Source: Calothrix anomala FACHB-343 (GTDB lineage Bacteria; Cyanobacteriota; Cyanobacteriia; Cyanobacteriales; Nostocaceae). From it: a DNA stretch of 64,000 bases. The notes below the pieces were generated by a model. That model was not told the origin of the DNA. It saw nothing but the letters and a program-made list of their open reading frames with translations, and did no database searches. Below, piece after piece: positions 35,424 through 44,638 of the stretch. The DNA lies in contig NZ_JACJQG010000023.1 of assembly GCF_014696435.1 (NCBI RefSeq), positions 1 to 64,000 of the forward strand. Reading direction: 5' to 3'. A program made the position numbers and the translations under genes. Within the stretch, counting starts at the first letter, position 1. The number at the start of each line of letters is the position of its first letter.

Positions 35424-37016
35424 ATGAAGCTAATGGCAGCCGATGATTCTTATCGCTTAGAAGCAGACTTTATAGAAGCTAAAAATAATTGGGAGTTAGA
35501 AAAATTATACGTGGATTTGGCATCAGCCAAGGGAAAAGCTTTGACACCAGTAGAGAAAAAATTCTTGCGGGGTTTGCTTTGTGGTTGTAGCCCTGCAGAG
35601 ATTGCCAAGGTAGTATATCAAAGTGGCAGTAGCAGTACTGTGAGAGTATATCTATCAAATGGATTATATAAATATATAGAGGAAATGCTGAGTAATCAAG
35701 TGGGAGACTCAGTAAAAGTAAAGACTTGGAGTAGAGTCACCCAGTTGCTAGAAAAGGCTGGCTACAAAAAAGGTTGGTTTAATTTACAACCAATTAATCC
35801 CATCATCGACAACAAAGATATGGAGTTAGATTTACTTGCTGATAAATCCATACTCAAAGATAGTAGCGATCAATTAATTCATAGTCATGTCTTCCACGGA
35901 CGCCAACCAGAATTGACTCAAGTTAAAGAATGGATTCTTCAACAACGTTGTCGGTTAGTGGTAATCTTGGGTATGGCTGGGATTGGTAAAACAGCTTTTT
36001 CACTCAAGCTGATAGAAGACATAAAACCACAGTTTGATTATGTGATTTGGCGATCGCTGCAATTTGCACCACCCCTAGAGTTATTCTTAGATCAACTCAT
36101 TCAACAGCTATCCCCAGCTTCCCCCGCAACTCTTCCTGGAATAATCGACCAAAAAATCGCTCAACTGATTGATTTTCTGCGTTCTCATCGGTGTTTGTTG
36201 CTACTAGATCGGCTAGATGGGATTTTAGAATATAGCGATCGCTATCTTACAACAAATACACCAACGATTAACCAAATCTCTTATCGTCAAGGGTATGAAG
36301 GTTACGCTGAGTTAATCAACCGCATCGGCGATATAGAACATCAAAGCTGTGTCATATTGACTAGTCGGGAAAAAACTCAGGAACTTGCGGCTTTAGAAGG
36401 GATAGAATTACCAGTTCATTGTTTAAAATTAAATGGTTTAAATCAACAAGACAGCATTTTTCTGCTTAAAGATAAAGGTTTGGTTAATCAATCTTCACAA
36501 TCAGATTGTCAAATACTCATTGAGCAGTATGCTGGTAATCCTTTATTTATTAAATTAATTGCGACAACAATTCAAGAATTATTTGCGGGAAATATAGCTG
36601 AGTTTATCGCCCAAGAAACCAGAATTTTTGGCAATATCAGAATAATTATTGAGCAACAGTTTAATCGCTTATCTCAGTTAGAAAAACAGCTATTATACTT
36701 TTTATCAGTCCAAGATAATTTGCAGTCAATCAGAGAGTTACAGCAAAATCTGCTCTTACCAGGATTATCGCCGCCAATGTCTCAAAGATTAATCTTGGAA
36801 GCTATGGAATTAATCCAAAGACGCTCTCTCCTTGATAAACAAGCGTCTGGCTTGTCTCTAAATCCAGTTTTACGAAAGTATATTCTTGAAAGAATAATAG
36901 AAGAAAACGCTCAATTGCAAGCAGATAAAGATTATAATTTACTCCTAAGTAATACAATTTTTACAGAATACTTCAAACAATATCTGCAAAATCAGCACCC
37001 TAAGACACAGATGTAA
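35424..37016 (+). CDS. STAND NTPase: vMAP-type N-terminal HTH plus NB-ARC domain
   Basis: 530 residues. Residues 25-95 (LTPVEKKFLRGLLCGCSPAEIAKVVYQS ... VRVYLSNGLYKYIEEML) match the helix-turn-helix domain found at the start of vWA-MoxR-associated and related NB-ARC proteins in cyanobacteria. Residues about 165-480 form an NB-ARC ATPase: HGRQPELTQV, Walker A GMAGIGKT near residue 185, Walker B LLLLDRLD near residue 258 and a VILTSREK sensor. A winged-helix segment follows. Most cyanobacterial relatives continue into WD40 or TPR repeats as sensors; here the protein ends after the ATPase arm. It may be a regulator or a defence-type switch. Confidence 0.75.
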   Translation: MKLMAADDSYRLEADFIEAKNNWELEKLYVDLASAKGKALTPVEKKFLRGLLCGCSPAEIAKVVYQSGSSSTVRVYLSNGLYKYIEEMLSNQVGDSVKVKTWSRVTQLLEKAGYKKGWFNLQPINPIIDNKDMELDLLADKSILKDSSDQLIHSHVFHGRQPELTQVKEWILQQRCRLVVILGMAGIGKTAFSLKLIEDIKPQFDYVIWRSLQFAPPLELFLDQLIQQLSPASPATLPGIIDQKIAQLIDFLRSHRCLLLLDRLDGILEYSDRYLTTNTPTINQISYRQGYEGYAELINRIGDIEHQSCVILTSREKTQELAALEGIELPVHCLKLNGLNQQDSIFLLKDKGLVNQSSQSDCQILIEQYAGNPLFIKLIATTIQELFAGNIAEFIAQETRIFGNIRIIIEQQFNRLSQLEKQLLYFLSVQDNLQSIRELQQNLLLPGLSPPMSQRLILEAMELIQRRSLLDKQASGLSLNPVLRKYILERIIEENAQLQADKDYNLLLSNTIFTEYFKQYLQNQHPKTQM

Positions 37017-37103
37017 TTTTTAACTACTTTGACATATTCTAATGTTTTTTCAGTTGGTATAATAGCTGATAAATGTTGAAGTCAGAGAGAGAACGGTAGT
37101 TCA

Positions 37104-37649
37104 GTGAATAGCTTATTGCAAGGGGTGAATCTGTATTTAATTGGGATGATGGGTAGCGGTAAGAGTACAGTAGGACGCTTACTAGCCAAGCATCTCGGTT
37201 ATGGATTTGTCGATACCGATGATGTCATTGTCCAAGCAGCAGGAAAATCTATCAATCAGCTGTTTGCTGAGTCTGGAGAAGCAGCGTTTCGTCAATTAGA
37301 AAGCGATGTTCTAGCACAGGTTTGTGCTTTCACTAAATTAACCATAGCTACTGGTGGCGGTATTGTCACCCGCCAAGAAAACTGGAGTTATCTACATCAT
37401 GGTTTAATTGTCTGGTTAGACGCGCCAGTAGAGTTACTTTATAGCCGCTTGCAAGAGGATACCACAAGACCATTATTAAAAGATGTCGATCCTTTAGGCA
37501 AATTGCGATCGCTTCTCGAACAACGACAACCGCTATATTCCCAAGCAGATTTGCAAATTACCATCAGCGCCGAAGAAACACCAGAAGACATTGCAAACAG
37601 AGTAATCGCAGCTATACCCAGCGTTTTGAAAAAGACAGTCTCCCATTAA
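37104..37649 (+). CDS. aroK: Shikimate kinase
   Basis: 181 residues. P-loop GMMGSGKST near residue 17, the DTDD motif (shikimate-binding Asp), FRQLESDVL, the GGGIV loop and the lid RPLL are all present. It phosphorylates shikimate in the aromatic amino acid pathway. The start is GTG at 37104. It lies 87 bases after the NB-ARC gene on the same strand but is unrelated in function. Confidence 0.95.
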   Translation: MNSLLQGVNLYLIGMMGSGKSTVGRLLAKHLGYGFVDTDDVIVQAAGKSINQLFAESGEAAFRQLESDVLAQVCAFTKLTIATGGGIVTRQENWSYLHHGLIVWLDAPVELLYSRLQEDTTRPLLKDVDPLGKLRSLLEQRQPLYSQADLQITISAEETPEDIANRVIAAIPSVLKKTVSH

Positions 37650-37667
37650 AACTGATAGCAATCAGCA

Positions 37668-39068
37668 CTAAAATGGCACAAAGTCGTATCCAGTAGCAGA
37701 TTTACTACTAGGTTGCACTTTAACTAATATAGCCGTGCCACTGCGATCGCCTGAAGGCAAAAATTGAATCGTACCTGTAGCACCCTTGGCGGTAAAACTC
37801 GAACTATGCAGCACTTGCTGTAAACCGTCGCGAGTACTAGCTTGTTGTAAACCTTTAGCGATCGCTATAGTTGCATCATAAGCTGTAGCTGTTCGCCAAT
37901 TCACAGTTCCACCCCAAAGTTTTACCGCATTCTGGGGAAAAGGATTGCCTGGAATTGCTGTAGGATGCCAAGGTACAGGTAACACCATTGCGTTAACATC
38001 GGCTTTTCCTACCTGTAAGGTTTTAAATGTGTAAAGTGTGGGATTCGCAAATAATGTTAATTTGCCGTTATTAGCAGCTGCTAATTCTAAAGCCTTGTTA
38101 ATTCTATCCACATTGGGCGCTAAAACTAAACCATCAGCACCACTACTAATAAACTGGGAAATCAAGGTATTTGGATCGAAATTTGCGCTAGCAACATCGC
38201 AACTTGTAGAATTCACCTTTCCACCCCCAGCGACTAAACCTTTGATAAACTCATCCCTAAAAGATTGAGTATCAATCGATTTAGAATCAGTACAAATAGC
38301 AATATTAGTTTTCCGCGCCGTTTTCACAGTGTAATTAGCTAGACGTTCCGCAAAAGCGCCATTACTAGGAACAGTCCGAAAAATATAGCTACCAATTCCC
38401 GAAAGATTTTGCGCTGTACTGCTAGGAGAAATCATTACTAATCCTCCCTGTTGATAAATTGGTGCAGCTGCGATGGAAGTATTACTCGAATTATGTCCGA
38501 CTACAGCCAAAATACTGCTGTCTTTCACAAACTGTGTAGCTACCTGTTGCCCTTGGTTTGGATCGTTATCATCACTCGCGATCGCAATCTGCAACAGTTT
38601 ACCATTTATCCCACCCCCACGATTTACCTCATCTTGAGCTTGCGCTACACCCCGCAAAATCTCCTTAGCGACATCTAAATTCCCGCCAATAGGAACGCTA
38701 ACAGCAATTTTCCAAGATTTACTATTTTGTGCTTGGGAGTTATTTAAATAAATTAAGGATTCTGGATCGTTACGATTTTTTGCCAAAGATGCTTTTAACT
38801 TAGCAGTAGCCGTGACAAAATCACCCTTAGCAAAAGCTTGTACTCCCGCTTCTTTATCAGGACTAGTATCAGCAGTTACTAAAATTTTCTCACCCATACT
38901 GACCTTAGTTGAGGTAGAACCAGAAGGTGCAGGCGAATTATTACCTGATAATAAAGAATTTAAATTATTACCAGAAACTCTACTCAACAGCCAAAAGCCC
39001 AAACCAAGTAAAACAGTAGTTAACAGCAGAGATAAAACTAGTAGCTTGGTTTCTTTTTGCGAATTCAT
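37668..39068 (-). CDS. Branched-chain-amino-acid-type ABC substrate-binding protein, membrane-anchored
   Basis: 466 residues. An N-terminal membrane anchor (residues 8-30, LLVLSLLLTTVLLGLGFWLL) is followed by a Ser/Pro/Asn linker, a short TPR-like segment (AFAKGDFVTATAKLKASLAKN) and a type-1 periplasmic binding protein fold (WKIAVSVPIGGNLDVAKEILRGVAQAQDEVN, AVVGHNSSNTSIAAAPIYQQ, MISPSSTAQ, YIFRTVPSN). Such proteins bind amino acids or amides. No permease gene is nearby, so it may act as a sensor or serve a transporter encoded elsewhere. Cyanobacterial relatives with the same TPR-plus-binding-protein layout are frequent. Confidence 0.8.
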   Translation of the reverse strand: MNSQKETKLLVLSLLLTTVLLGLGFWLLSRVSGNNLNSLLSGNNSPAPSGSTSTKVSMGEKILVTADTSPDKEAGVQAFAKGDFVTATAKLKASLAKNRNDPESLIYLNNSQAQNSKSWKIAVSVPIGGNLDVAKEILRGVAQAQDEVNRGGGINGKLLQIAIASDDNDPNQGQQVATQFVKDSSILAVVGHNSSNTSIAAAPIYQQGGLVMISPSSTAQNLSGIGSYIFRTVPSNGAFAERLANYTVKTARKTNIAICTDSKSIDTQSFRDEFIKGLVAGGGKVNSTSCDVASANFDPNTLISQFISSGADGLVLAPNVDRINKALELAAANNGKLTLFANPTLYTFKTLQVGKADVNAMVLPVPWHPTAIPGNPFPQNAVKLWGGTVNWRTATAYDATIAIAKGLQQASTRDGLQQVLHSSSFTAKGATGTIQFLPSGDRSGTAILVKVQPSSKSATGYDFVPF

Positions 39069-39167
39069 ATATAAATTAATACATTTTAATTTAGAATTAA
39101 TACTTATCTTGCTGTTCGCAAAAATTGCACTAACTCAATAACAGATTAGCGCGATCGAGGAGCAGGG

Positions 39168-39220
39168 CGGACAAGGAAGACAAGGAAGACAAGGAAGACA
39201 AGGAAGACAAGGAAGACAAT
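39168..39220. repeat. Tandem repeat, ACAAGGAAG nonamer
   Basis: About six copies of a nine-base unit, related to the array in mobA. Confidence 0.95.
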
Positions 39221-39225
39221 TGTAC

Positions 39226-39245
39226 AGACGTGATTCATCGCGTCT
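39226..39245. repeat. GACGYGAT palindrome, copy 6 (variant)
   Basis: AGACGTGATTCATCGCGTCT: as the other copies but with one C-to-T change in the left arm, preceded by CAATTGTAC. Confidence 0.9.
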
Positions 39246-39248
39246 CTG

Positions 39249-39328
39249 ACCAATGACCAATGACTATTGACTATTGACCATTGACTATTGACCATTGACT
39301 ATTGACCATTGACTATTGACTATTGACA
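39249..39328. repeat. Tandem repeat, CATTGAC/TATTGAC heptamers
   Basis: About eleven copies of ACCATTG / ACTATTG in alternating order. Confidence 0.95.
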
Positions 39329-39379
39329 AAGTCTTGTACACTGACTTGATAGGTGTTTAAGTCTTAAAAGCTCCTCATA

Positions 39380-40276
39380 ATGGTCAACGATACTGAGTAC
39401 ATCAGGCAAACCGAAGCCACTCGTGTACAAGTGCTAAGTGAAGCGCTGCCTTACATTCAACAATTCACTGGACGCACTGTAGTGGTAAAATATGGCGGCG
39501 CAGCCATGAAAGATAGCACCCTCAAAGATCAAGTTATCCGCGATATTGTCTTTTTATCCTGCGTCGGCTTGCGTCCCATTCTCGTCCACGGTGGCGGGCC
39601 AGAAATTAACAGTTGGCTAGATAAACTGGGAATTGAACCCCAATTTAAAAATGGTCTGCGCGTCACCGATGCTCCCACAATGGATGTGGTAGAAATGGTG
39701 TTAGTCGGTCGAGTCAATAAAGAAATTGTCGAACTAATTAACCAAGCTGGCGGTTTGGCAGTGGGACTCTGTGGTAAAGATGGTAACTTAATTACAGCCC
39801 GTCCCCAAGGTCAAGAAGGCATTGGTTTCGTTGGGGAAGTCAGCAACGTCAATATCAAAATTTTGGAAACATTAGCTAGTAACGGCTATATTCCCGTCGT
39901 TTCCAGTGTCGCCGCCGACGAAACAGGACAAGCTTATAACATTAATGCAGATACTGTAGCTGGAGAAATAGCCGCCGCCTTGGGTGCAGAAAAATTAATT
40001 TTGTTGACTGATACCAGAGGGATTTTAAAAGATTACAAAGATCCTTCTACTTTAATACCCAAAGTCGATATTCCCGAAGCCCGTGAGTTGATTAATTCCG
40101 GCGTAGTTAGCGGTGGAATGATTCCTAAAGTCAATTGTTGCGTGCGATCGCTTGCTCAAGGAGTCAAAGCCGCACATATTATTGATGGTCGCATTCCCCA
40201 CGCCTTACTTTTAGAAATTTTCACCGACGTTGGTATTGGCACAATGATTCTCGGTTCCCAGTTTATTGGGAAATAG
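39380..40276 (+). CDS. argB: Acetylglutamate kinase
   Basis: 298 residues, normal for the PII-regulated type. Motifs: [12 protein letters not shown] (phosphate loop), [18 protein letters not shown] (substrate loop), [30 protein letters not shown] and [10 protein letters not shown]. The N-terminal helix (residues 1-22) is the region that binds arginine and PII in cyanobacteria. It makes N-acetylglutamyl phosphate in arginine biosynthesis, which feeds cyanophycin, the nitrogen store of these organisms. Confidence 0.97.
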   Translation: MVNDTEYIRQTEATRVQVLSEALPYIQQFTGRTVVVKYGGAAMKDSTLKDQVIRDIVFLSCVGLRPILVHGGGPEINSWLDKLGIEPQFKNGLRVTDAPTMDVVEMVLVGRVNKEIVELINQAGGLAVGLCGKDGNLITARPQGQEGIGFVGEVSNVNIKILETLASNGYIPVVSSVAADETGQAYNINADTVAGEIAAALGAEKLILLTDTRGILKDYKDPSTLIPKVDIPEARELINSGVVSGGMIPKVNCCVRSLAQGVKAAHIIDGRIPHALLLEIFTDVGIGTMILGSQFIGK

Positions 40277-40294
40277 TCAATAGTCAGTTGTTAG

Positions 40295-40320
40295 AGACGC
40301 GATGAATCGCGTCTGTACAA
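40295..40320. repeat. GACGCGAT palindrome, copy 7
   Basis: AGACGCGATGAATCGCGTCT followed by GTACAA, 18 bases after the argB stop. Confidence 0.9.
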
Positions 40321-40415
40321 TTATCTTCCTTATCCCCCTTCCCTTTATTTAGTTCTAAGTCCCTTAGCACGCGCTAAATGAGTGTAGAAGTAATTAGTTT
40401 TACCTTATTTGTTAC

Positions 40416-40800
40416 TCAGCATCGCAAAATGGGAATACTATGGTAGGAATTTTCCCAAATCGAATTGGTGCAGTTTGATAACCAAACTTTTTGTAACTCA
40501 GTATTTTCTTCATCGAAAATTAACCACATTCAAGTTTCTAAAGAGCCATGAGAGATTAATATAGAAATATCAGGGTACTTTTTAGCTTCCTTTGCTACGT
40601 AAATTTCACGGCAAATACTTCCGCCCAGCACTAGCAGAGCATCTACTGGCTGGGAAGATACGGAAACTCAGGTTATAGTAGTACAGATCAGCCAGAAGCC
40701 AAATATAAGCCACATACCACAGAAAAAATTTTGTATCCAACGCCACAATTCCCTCGGTTTTGTTCTACGGGAATTTGTTGAATTAATGGAACCATTACGT
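40416..40800 (-). pseudogene. Decayed YdcF/DUF218-family membrane protein gene
   Basis: Read on the minus strand from about 40646, one frame gives VDALLVLGGSICREIYVA, KEAKKYPDISILISHGS, then an in-frame TGA, then MWLIFDEENTELQKVWL and NCTNSIWENSYHSIPIL before a final stop at 40416. This follows the DUF218 pattern (LVLGGS ... ILISxGS ... VWLE.C..ST.EN..YS) of cyanobacterial YdcF-like proteins. Further upstream, other frames still show pieces of the N-terminal membrane helix. The second half of the gene, with the DUF218 C-terminal motifs, is missing. Stop codon, frameshifts and truncation together mark it as a pseudogene. Confidence 0.75.
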
Positions 40801-41116
40801 TTCATTACACAATTAAGAAAAGCTTAGTGAGTCGGTGTTTAAAATACCAGCAACTAAGTTAGCGAAGTGCTATCTTATAAAAATAATCGAAGAGACAAAG
40901 ATGACATATATAAAAGTGCCATCATCTCTCTCGATGCTCGTCCCAGAGAAAGCTAGCAAACAGAGAAATGATGGTTGAAACTTAAGCTGTATTTTTAGGA
41001 TCGTTTCTACATGAAATAATCACAAAGAAAAGCTTAGTTTGAGTATGAAAACTTAAAAAATTCTGGAAATCCTGATTGCTAAACTGTCAACAACACAATT
41101 ATTCCAGCTGATATAC

Positions 41117-42454
41117 ATGAACCAATCTGCGAAACGTTACTCACCGCTCCAAGTAGCCTTGATTGGTGGAGCGATCGCCACGACAGCCACCGCATCCGTA
41201 TTTGGCCCTGCTTGGACTCGCTGCGTTCGTGCTGCTCTACAAGATAGTCCGAAAGCAATAGTAGACCAAGTATGGCAATTGGTGAATCGTGAATACGTTG
41301 ATGGAAAATTTAATCAACAAGATTGGCAAGCTACTAGACAAAGCCTTTTAAGTAAAAACTATGCTTCTCGGGAAGAGGCTTATGTTGCTATTCGTGAAGC
41401 TTTAAAAATTTTGGGCGATCCATACACCAGATTTATGGACCCTAAACAGTATGAAGCTTTAACCAGCCAAACCTCAGGGGAAGTCTCTGGGATTGGTATT
41501 CGCATGGAATTAAACGAAAAAACTAAGCGCCTCACAGTTGTCGAAGCTATAGAAAATTCTCCAGCCCTAAGAGCTGGAATTAAAGCAGGCGATGAAATTT
41601 TAGCGATTAATGGCAAATCCACCCAAGAAATGAAAGTGGATGATGCTTCCAAACTGATCCGTGGTAAAGCTGGTACCATGCTAACTTTGCGCTTGGGACG
41701 CTCAGGACAAAGCGCTTTCGATTTGAAGCTCACCCGCGCGACAATTGAAGTACCAACTGTCCGTTATACCGTCAAGCAAGAAGGTAACCGCCGAGTTGGT
41801 TATATCCGCTTACGCGAGTTTAGTTCCCACGCTGCAGACCAAATGCGCCGCGCTATCCGCGATTTGAACTCTCAGCAAGTTAATGCTTATGTTTTGGATT
41901 TACGCGGAAATCCAGGCGGTTTGTTGCAAGCCAGCATTGAAATTGCCCGCATGTGGTTGGATCAAGGTGGTATTGTTCGCACAGTAGACCGTGTAGGCGG
42001 AACTGAAGATACCAAAGCGAATCGCACAGCCTTAACTAATCTTCCCTTAGCAGTATTGGTAGATGGTAATTCAGCTAGTGCTAGCGAAATCCTCACAGGC
42101 GCACTCAAAGATAATAAACGGGCTGTAGTTGTTGGTAGTCAAACCTTTGGTAAAGCTTTAGTGCAGTCGGTTCATGAACTGTCTGATGGTTCTGGTTTAG
42201 CAGTCACCATCGCTCACTATTACACTCCTAAAGGTACAGATATTAACCATAAAGGAATTACACCAGATATCACATTAGATTTGACAGAAGCTCAAGAACG
42301 TCAATTAGCATCTAATCCAAATTTAATTGGTACACAAAACGATCCACAATATGCAAAGGCTATTAGTGCGCTATCTAACACTAACTTTGCTCAACCACCA
42401 GCCACTCAACCGACTGGAGCTATGAGCAGTAGTGCTAGAGACTTGAAATTTTAG
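41117..42454 (+). CDS. Carboxyl-terminal processing serine protease (Ctp, S41)
   Basis: 445 residues: an N-terminal signal or anchor (residues 10-30), a PDZ domain (about 115-195, GIGIRMELNEKTKRLTVVEAIENSPALRAGIKAGDEIL) and an S41 catalytic core. The Ser-Lys dyad is visible: Ser321 in NSASASEIL and Lys346 in TFGKALVQ, 25 residues apart as in known family members. Family members CtpA/B/C trim proteins in the thylakoid lumen or periplasm, among them the D1 protein of photosystem II (CtpA). Which paralogue this is cannot be decided. The tail after residue 400 is variable. Confidence 0.93.
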   Translation: MNQSAKRYSPLQVALIGGAIATTATASVFGPAWTRCVRAALQDSPKAIVDQVWQLVNREYVDGKFNQQDWQATRQSLLSKNYASREEAYVAIREALKILGDPYTRFMDPKQYEALTSQTSGEVSGIGIRMELNEKTKRLTVVEAIENSPALRAGIKAGDEILAINGKSTQEMKVDDASKLIRGKAGTMLTLRLGRSGQSAFDLKLTRATIEVPTVRYTVKQEGNRRVGYIRLREFSSHAADQMRRAIRDLNSQQVNAYVLDLRGNPGGLLQASIEIARMWLDQGGIVRTVDRVGGTEDTKANRTALTNLPLAVLVDGNSASASEILTGALKDNKRAVVVGSQTFGKALVQSVHELSDGSGLAVTIAHYYTPKGTDINHKGITPDITLDLTEAQERQLASNPNLIGTQNDPQYAKAISALSNTNFAQPPATQPTGAMSSSARDLKF

Positions 42455-42558
42455 AGTTTAGCTTGCGTAATCAGGATAAAAATCTGAGTATTCCAGCAAA
42501 CTAAGTGCGTTGATTGGGAATAATAGCAAGTAATCCCAATCAACCATTGATTTTATTT

Positions 42559-43527
42559 ATGAATAATTCCCCAGTTGATGCAACCACCGACCACAGCTTT
42601 TTGCCTTATGTGTCGGTGGTTGTGCCTATTTATAATGGTGAGGCTGATTTACCCGATTTAATTTCTTGTTTTTTAGCTCAAACTTACCCGCAAGAGCAGG
42701 TAGAGTATTTACTGGTAGATAATAACAGTAGCGATCGCACTTTAAATTTTCTCAAAACCACCGCAGAACTTAGTCACCTCAATATTCATCCTTTAAGCGA
42801 AAATCAAATTCAAAGCTCCTATGCAGCCCGTAACGCTGGTATTCGCGCTGCTCAAGGTGAAATAATTGTTTTTACTGATGCTGATTGTCGTCCGCAACCA
42901 CAGTGGCTAGAATCATTAATTCAACCTTTTAATCAACAAAATATAGTAATTGTTGCAGGTGAAATTACCGCACTACCAGGTAAAAATATTTTAGAAAAAT
43001 ACGCAGATTATCAACAAACTCTCTCCCAAAAGCATACCCTTTCCCATCCCTTCTGCCCTTACGGTCAAACTGCTAATTTAGCCATTCGCCGCATTATTTT
43101 AGAAAAAGTTGGATTATTCCGTCCTTATCTCACCACTGGAGGCGACGCAGACATCTGTTGGCGCATTCTCAAGGAAAAGATAGGAGATTTAAAATTTGTC
43201 CCAGATGCCATAGTTCAACATCGCCACCGCACCACACTTAAGGAATTGGAAAGTCAATGGCGGCGTTACGGGCGTTCAAATCGCTACCTACATGAACTTT
43301 ATGGTGTGGAGCTAATGTCAGAATTTACATCCAAAGACTACGGCTATTGCTTAGGACGTTGGTTAGTCAAAGAAATTCCCAAAAACACCTTAAAAGCGAT
43401 CGCAGGCAAAGCTAGCCTGATAGACTTTTTGATTACTCCTATAGGCTTATTTACAGCCAAAGCACGTTACTGCGGGCAAACTGAAGCCAAACTTCCAGAA
43501 AACGCCAAAATGATTGATTGGTTATAG
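42559..43527 (+). CDS. Family 2 glycosyltransferase
   Basis: 322 residues from the ATG at 42559; an open TTG at 42514 is not needed. GT-A fold motifs: VSVVVPIYNGEADLPDLISCFLAQTYP at the start, VDNNSSDRT, the DxD-like FTDADCRPQPQWLESL near residue 120, and the acceptor-side RPYLTTGGDADICWRI. It transfers a sugar from a nucleotide donor, probably for exopolysaccharide or glycolipid synthesis. No membrane helix is apparent. Its stop lies just before a CATTGGG array. Confidence 0.88.
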   Translation: MNNSPVDATTDHSFLPYVSVVVPIYNGEADLPDLISCFLAQTYPQEQVEYLLVDNNSSDRTLNFLKTTAELSHLNIHPLSENQIQSSYAARNAGIRAAQGEIIVFTDADCRPQPQWLESLIQPFNQQNIVIVAGEITALPGKNILEKYADYQQTLSQKHTLSHPFCPYGQTANLAIRRIILEKVGLFRPYLTTGGDADICWRILKEKIGDLKFVPDAIVQHRHRTTLKELESQWRRYGRSNRYLHELYGVELMSEFTSKDYGYCLGRWLVKEIPKNTLKAIAGKASLIDFLITPIGLFTAKARYCGQTEAKLPENAKMIDWL

Positions 43528-43529
43528 GA

Positions 43530-43557
43530 ATTGGGCATTGGGCATTGGGCATTGGGC
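43530..43557. repeat. Tandem repeat, CATTGGG heptamer
   Basis: Four copies directly after the glycosyltransferase stop codon and directly before a GACGCGAT palindrome. Confidence 0.9.
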
Positions 43558-43559
43558 AA

Positions 43560-43590
43560 AGACGCGATGAATCGCGTCTCTACAATTGTC
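43560..43590. repeat. GACGCGAT palindrome, copy 8
   Basis: AGACGCGATGAATCGCGTCT followed by CTACAATTGTC, identical in this span to copy 1 and with the same upstream heptamers. Confidence 0.9.
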
Positions 43591-43697
43591 CTCCTTGTCT
43601 TCCTTGTCCCCCTGCTCCCTGCTCCCTGCCCCCTGCTTCTTCCAATGCCTGCCAACTTTCGCTAAATTGGAACAAGGTATATTCAAGGAAATTTTCA

Positions 43698-44393
43698 ATG
43701 TCAGCACAATTGTTATTGGTAGATGATGAACCAGGATTGCGGGAAGCCGTGAAAGATTATTTGCAAGAAAGCGGTTTCAGCGTTCAAGTCGCCAGTAACG
43801 CCCGTGAAGGTTGGGATTTGATGCAGCAAAATACACCTGATTTGGTGATTTCGGATATCATGATGCCTCAGGTGGATGGCTATCAGTTCTTGAAACAGCT
43901 ACGTGAAGATCCGCGTTTTCAAGCCCTACCTGTTGTATTTTTGACTGCTAAGGGGATGACTGGCGATCGCATCCAAGGTTATCAAGCTGGTGTTGATGCT
44001 TATTTACCAAAACCCTTTGACCCGGATGAATTAATTGCCATCGTAGAAAATTTATTAAATCGACGCATGGCTAAACCTCAGAGTACAGGTGAAGAAAATG
44101 AAACACCTGATATTGCTGAATTAGCAAATCAGATTGCCCAAATTAAGGCGTTATTAACCCAAAGAAACGCCATTTCGCAATCACCAGCCCCTTTTAAAAT
44201 TGACTTAACGCCCAGAGAGCAAAGCGTTTTAAATTTAGTAGCTGAAGGATTAATGAATAAAGAAATTGCTAGACGCTTAGAGACCAGCGTCAGGAACGTG
44301 GAAAAATACGTGAGTCGTTTGTTTAGTAAAACTGGTACAAATAGCCGTACAGAGTTAGTCCGTTTTGCCTTAGAACATGGTTTGGCTAAATAA
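43698..44393 (+). CDS. NarL/LuxR-type response regulator (Ycf29-like)
   Basis: 231 residues from the ATG at 43698, which has AAGGAA about ten bases upstream; the longer frame opens in repeats and is not coding. The receiver domain has the acidic pair DDE (residues 9-11), phosphorylated Asp near residue 54 in LVISDIMMP, Thr in FLTAKG and Lys in LPKPFDP. A linker with Ile/Ala heptads (residues 130-160) leads to a LuxR helix-turn-helix (LTPREQSVLNLVAEGLMNKEIARRL...VEKYVSRLFSKTGT). The sequence fits the group of chloroplast-encoded Ycf29 relatives. No sensor kinase is adjacent. Confidence 0.85.
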   Translation: MSAQLLLVDDEPGLREAVKDYLQESGFSVQVASNAREGWDLMQQNTPDLVISDIMMPQVDGYQFLKQLREDPRFQALPVVFLTAKGMTGDRIQGYQAGVDAYLPKPFDPDELIAIVENLLNRRMAKPQSTGEENETPDIAELANQIAQIKALLTQRNAISQSPAPFKIDLTPREQSVLNLVAEGLMNKEIARRLETSVRNVEKYVSRLFSKTGTNSRTELVRFALEHGLAK

Positions 44394-44467
44394 ATATCTG
44401 ACAACCGAACCAGAAATAAGGAACACAAGGCAGAATCATCAATAACTATTGCTTTGCGGACAATTGT

Positions 44468-44511
44468 AGACGCCATTCATCGCGATTGTACAGACGCGAT
44501 TCATCGCGTCT
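44468..44511. repeat. Two adjacent GACGCGAT palindromes, copies 9 (degenerate) and 10
   Basis: AGACGCCATTCATCGCGATT (two changes) is followed, five bases on, by intact AGACGCGATTCATCGCGTCT. CAATTGT precedes the first and GTAC lies between. This is the only tandem pair in the window. Confidence 0.85.
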
Positions 44512-44638
44512 CTAGGTGCCGATTAGAGATGATATGAACAAACCCGCCCCTACTGAACAATCTGGGCGGAATGCAACTTCAAGCTCGCAAAATAGCAGAG
44601 AAAAAATTGCGAATACAAGCGATCGCTCAAAAATAGAG

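Larger units (their letters stand above)
39069..39379. other. Intergenic region made mostly of repeats
   Basis: About 100 AT-rich bases, then an ACAAGGAAG array, a GACGTGAT palindrome and a long TATTGAC/CATTGAC array, ending some 50 bases before argB. These repeats occupy most of the argB leader. Confidence 0.7.
40277..41116. other. Intergenic region with pseudogene, 840 bases
   Basis: Contains a GACGCGAT palindrome just after argB and the decayed YdcF-type gene at 40416-40800 (separate entry). The remaining 300 bases before the protease gene are AT-rich without recognisable motif. Confidence 0.6.

Noticed and set aside
43518-43697. N-terminal extension of the response regulator back to 43518
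   Set aside because: It is translated repeat DNA (CATTGGG array, GACGCGAT palindrome); the receiver domain starts properly at 43698 with a ribosome-binding site.
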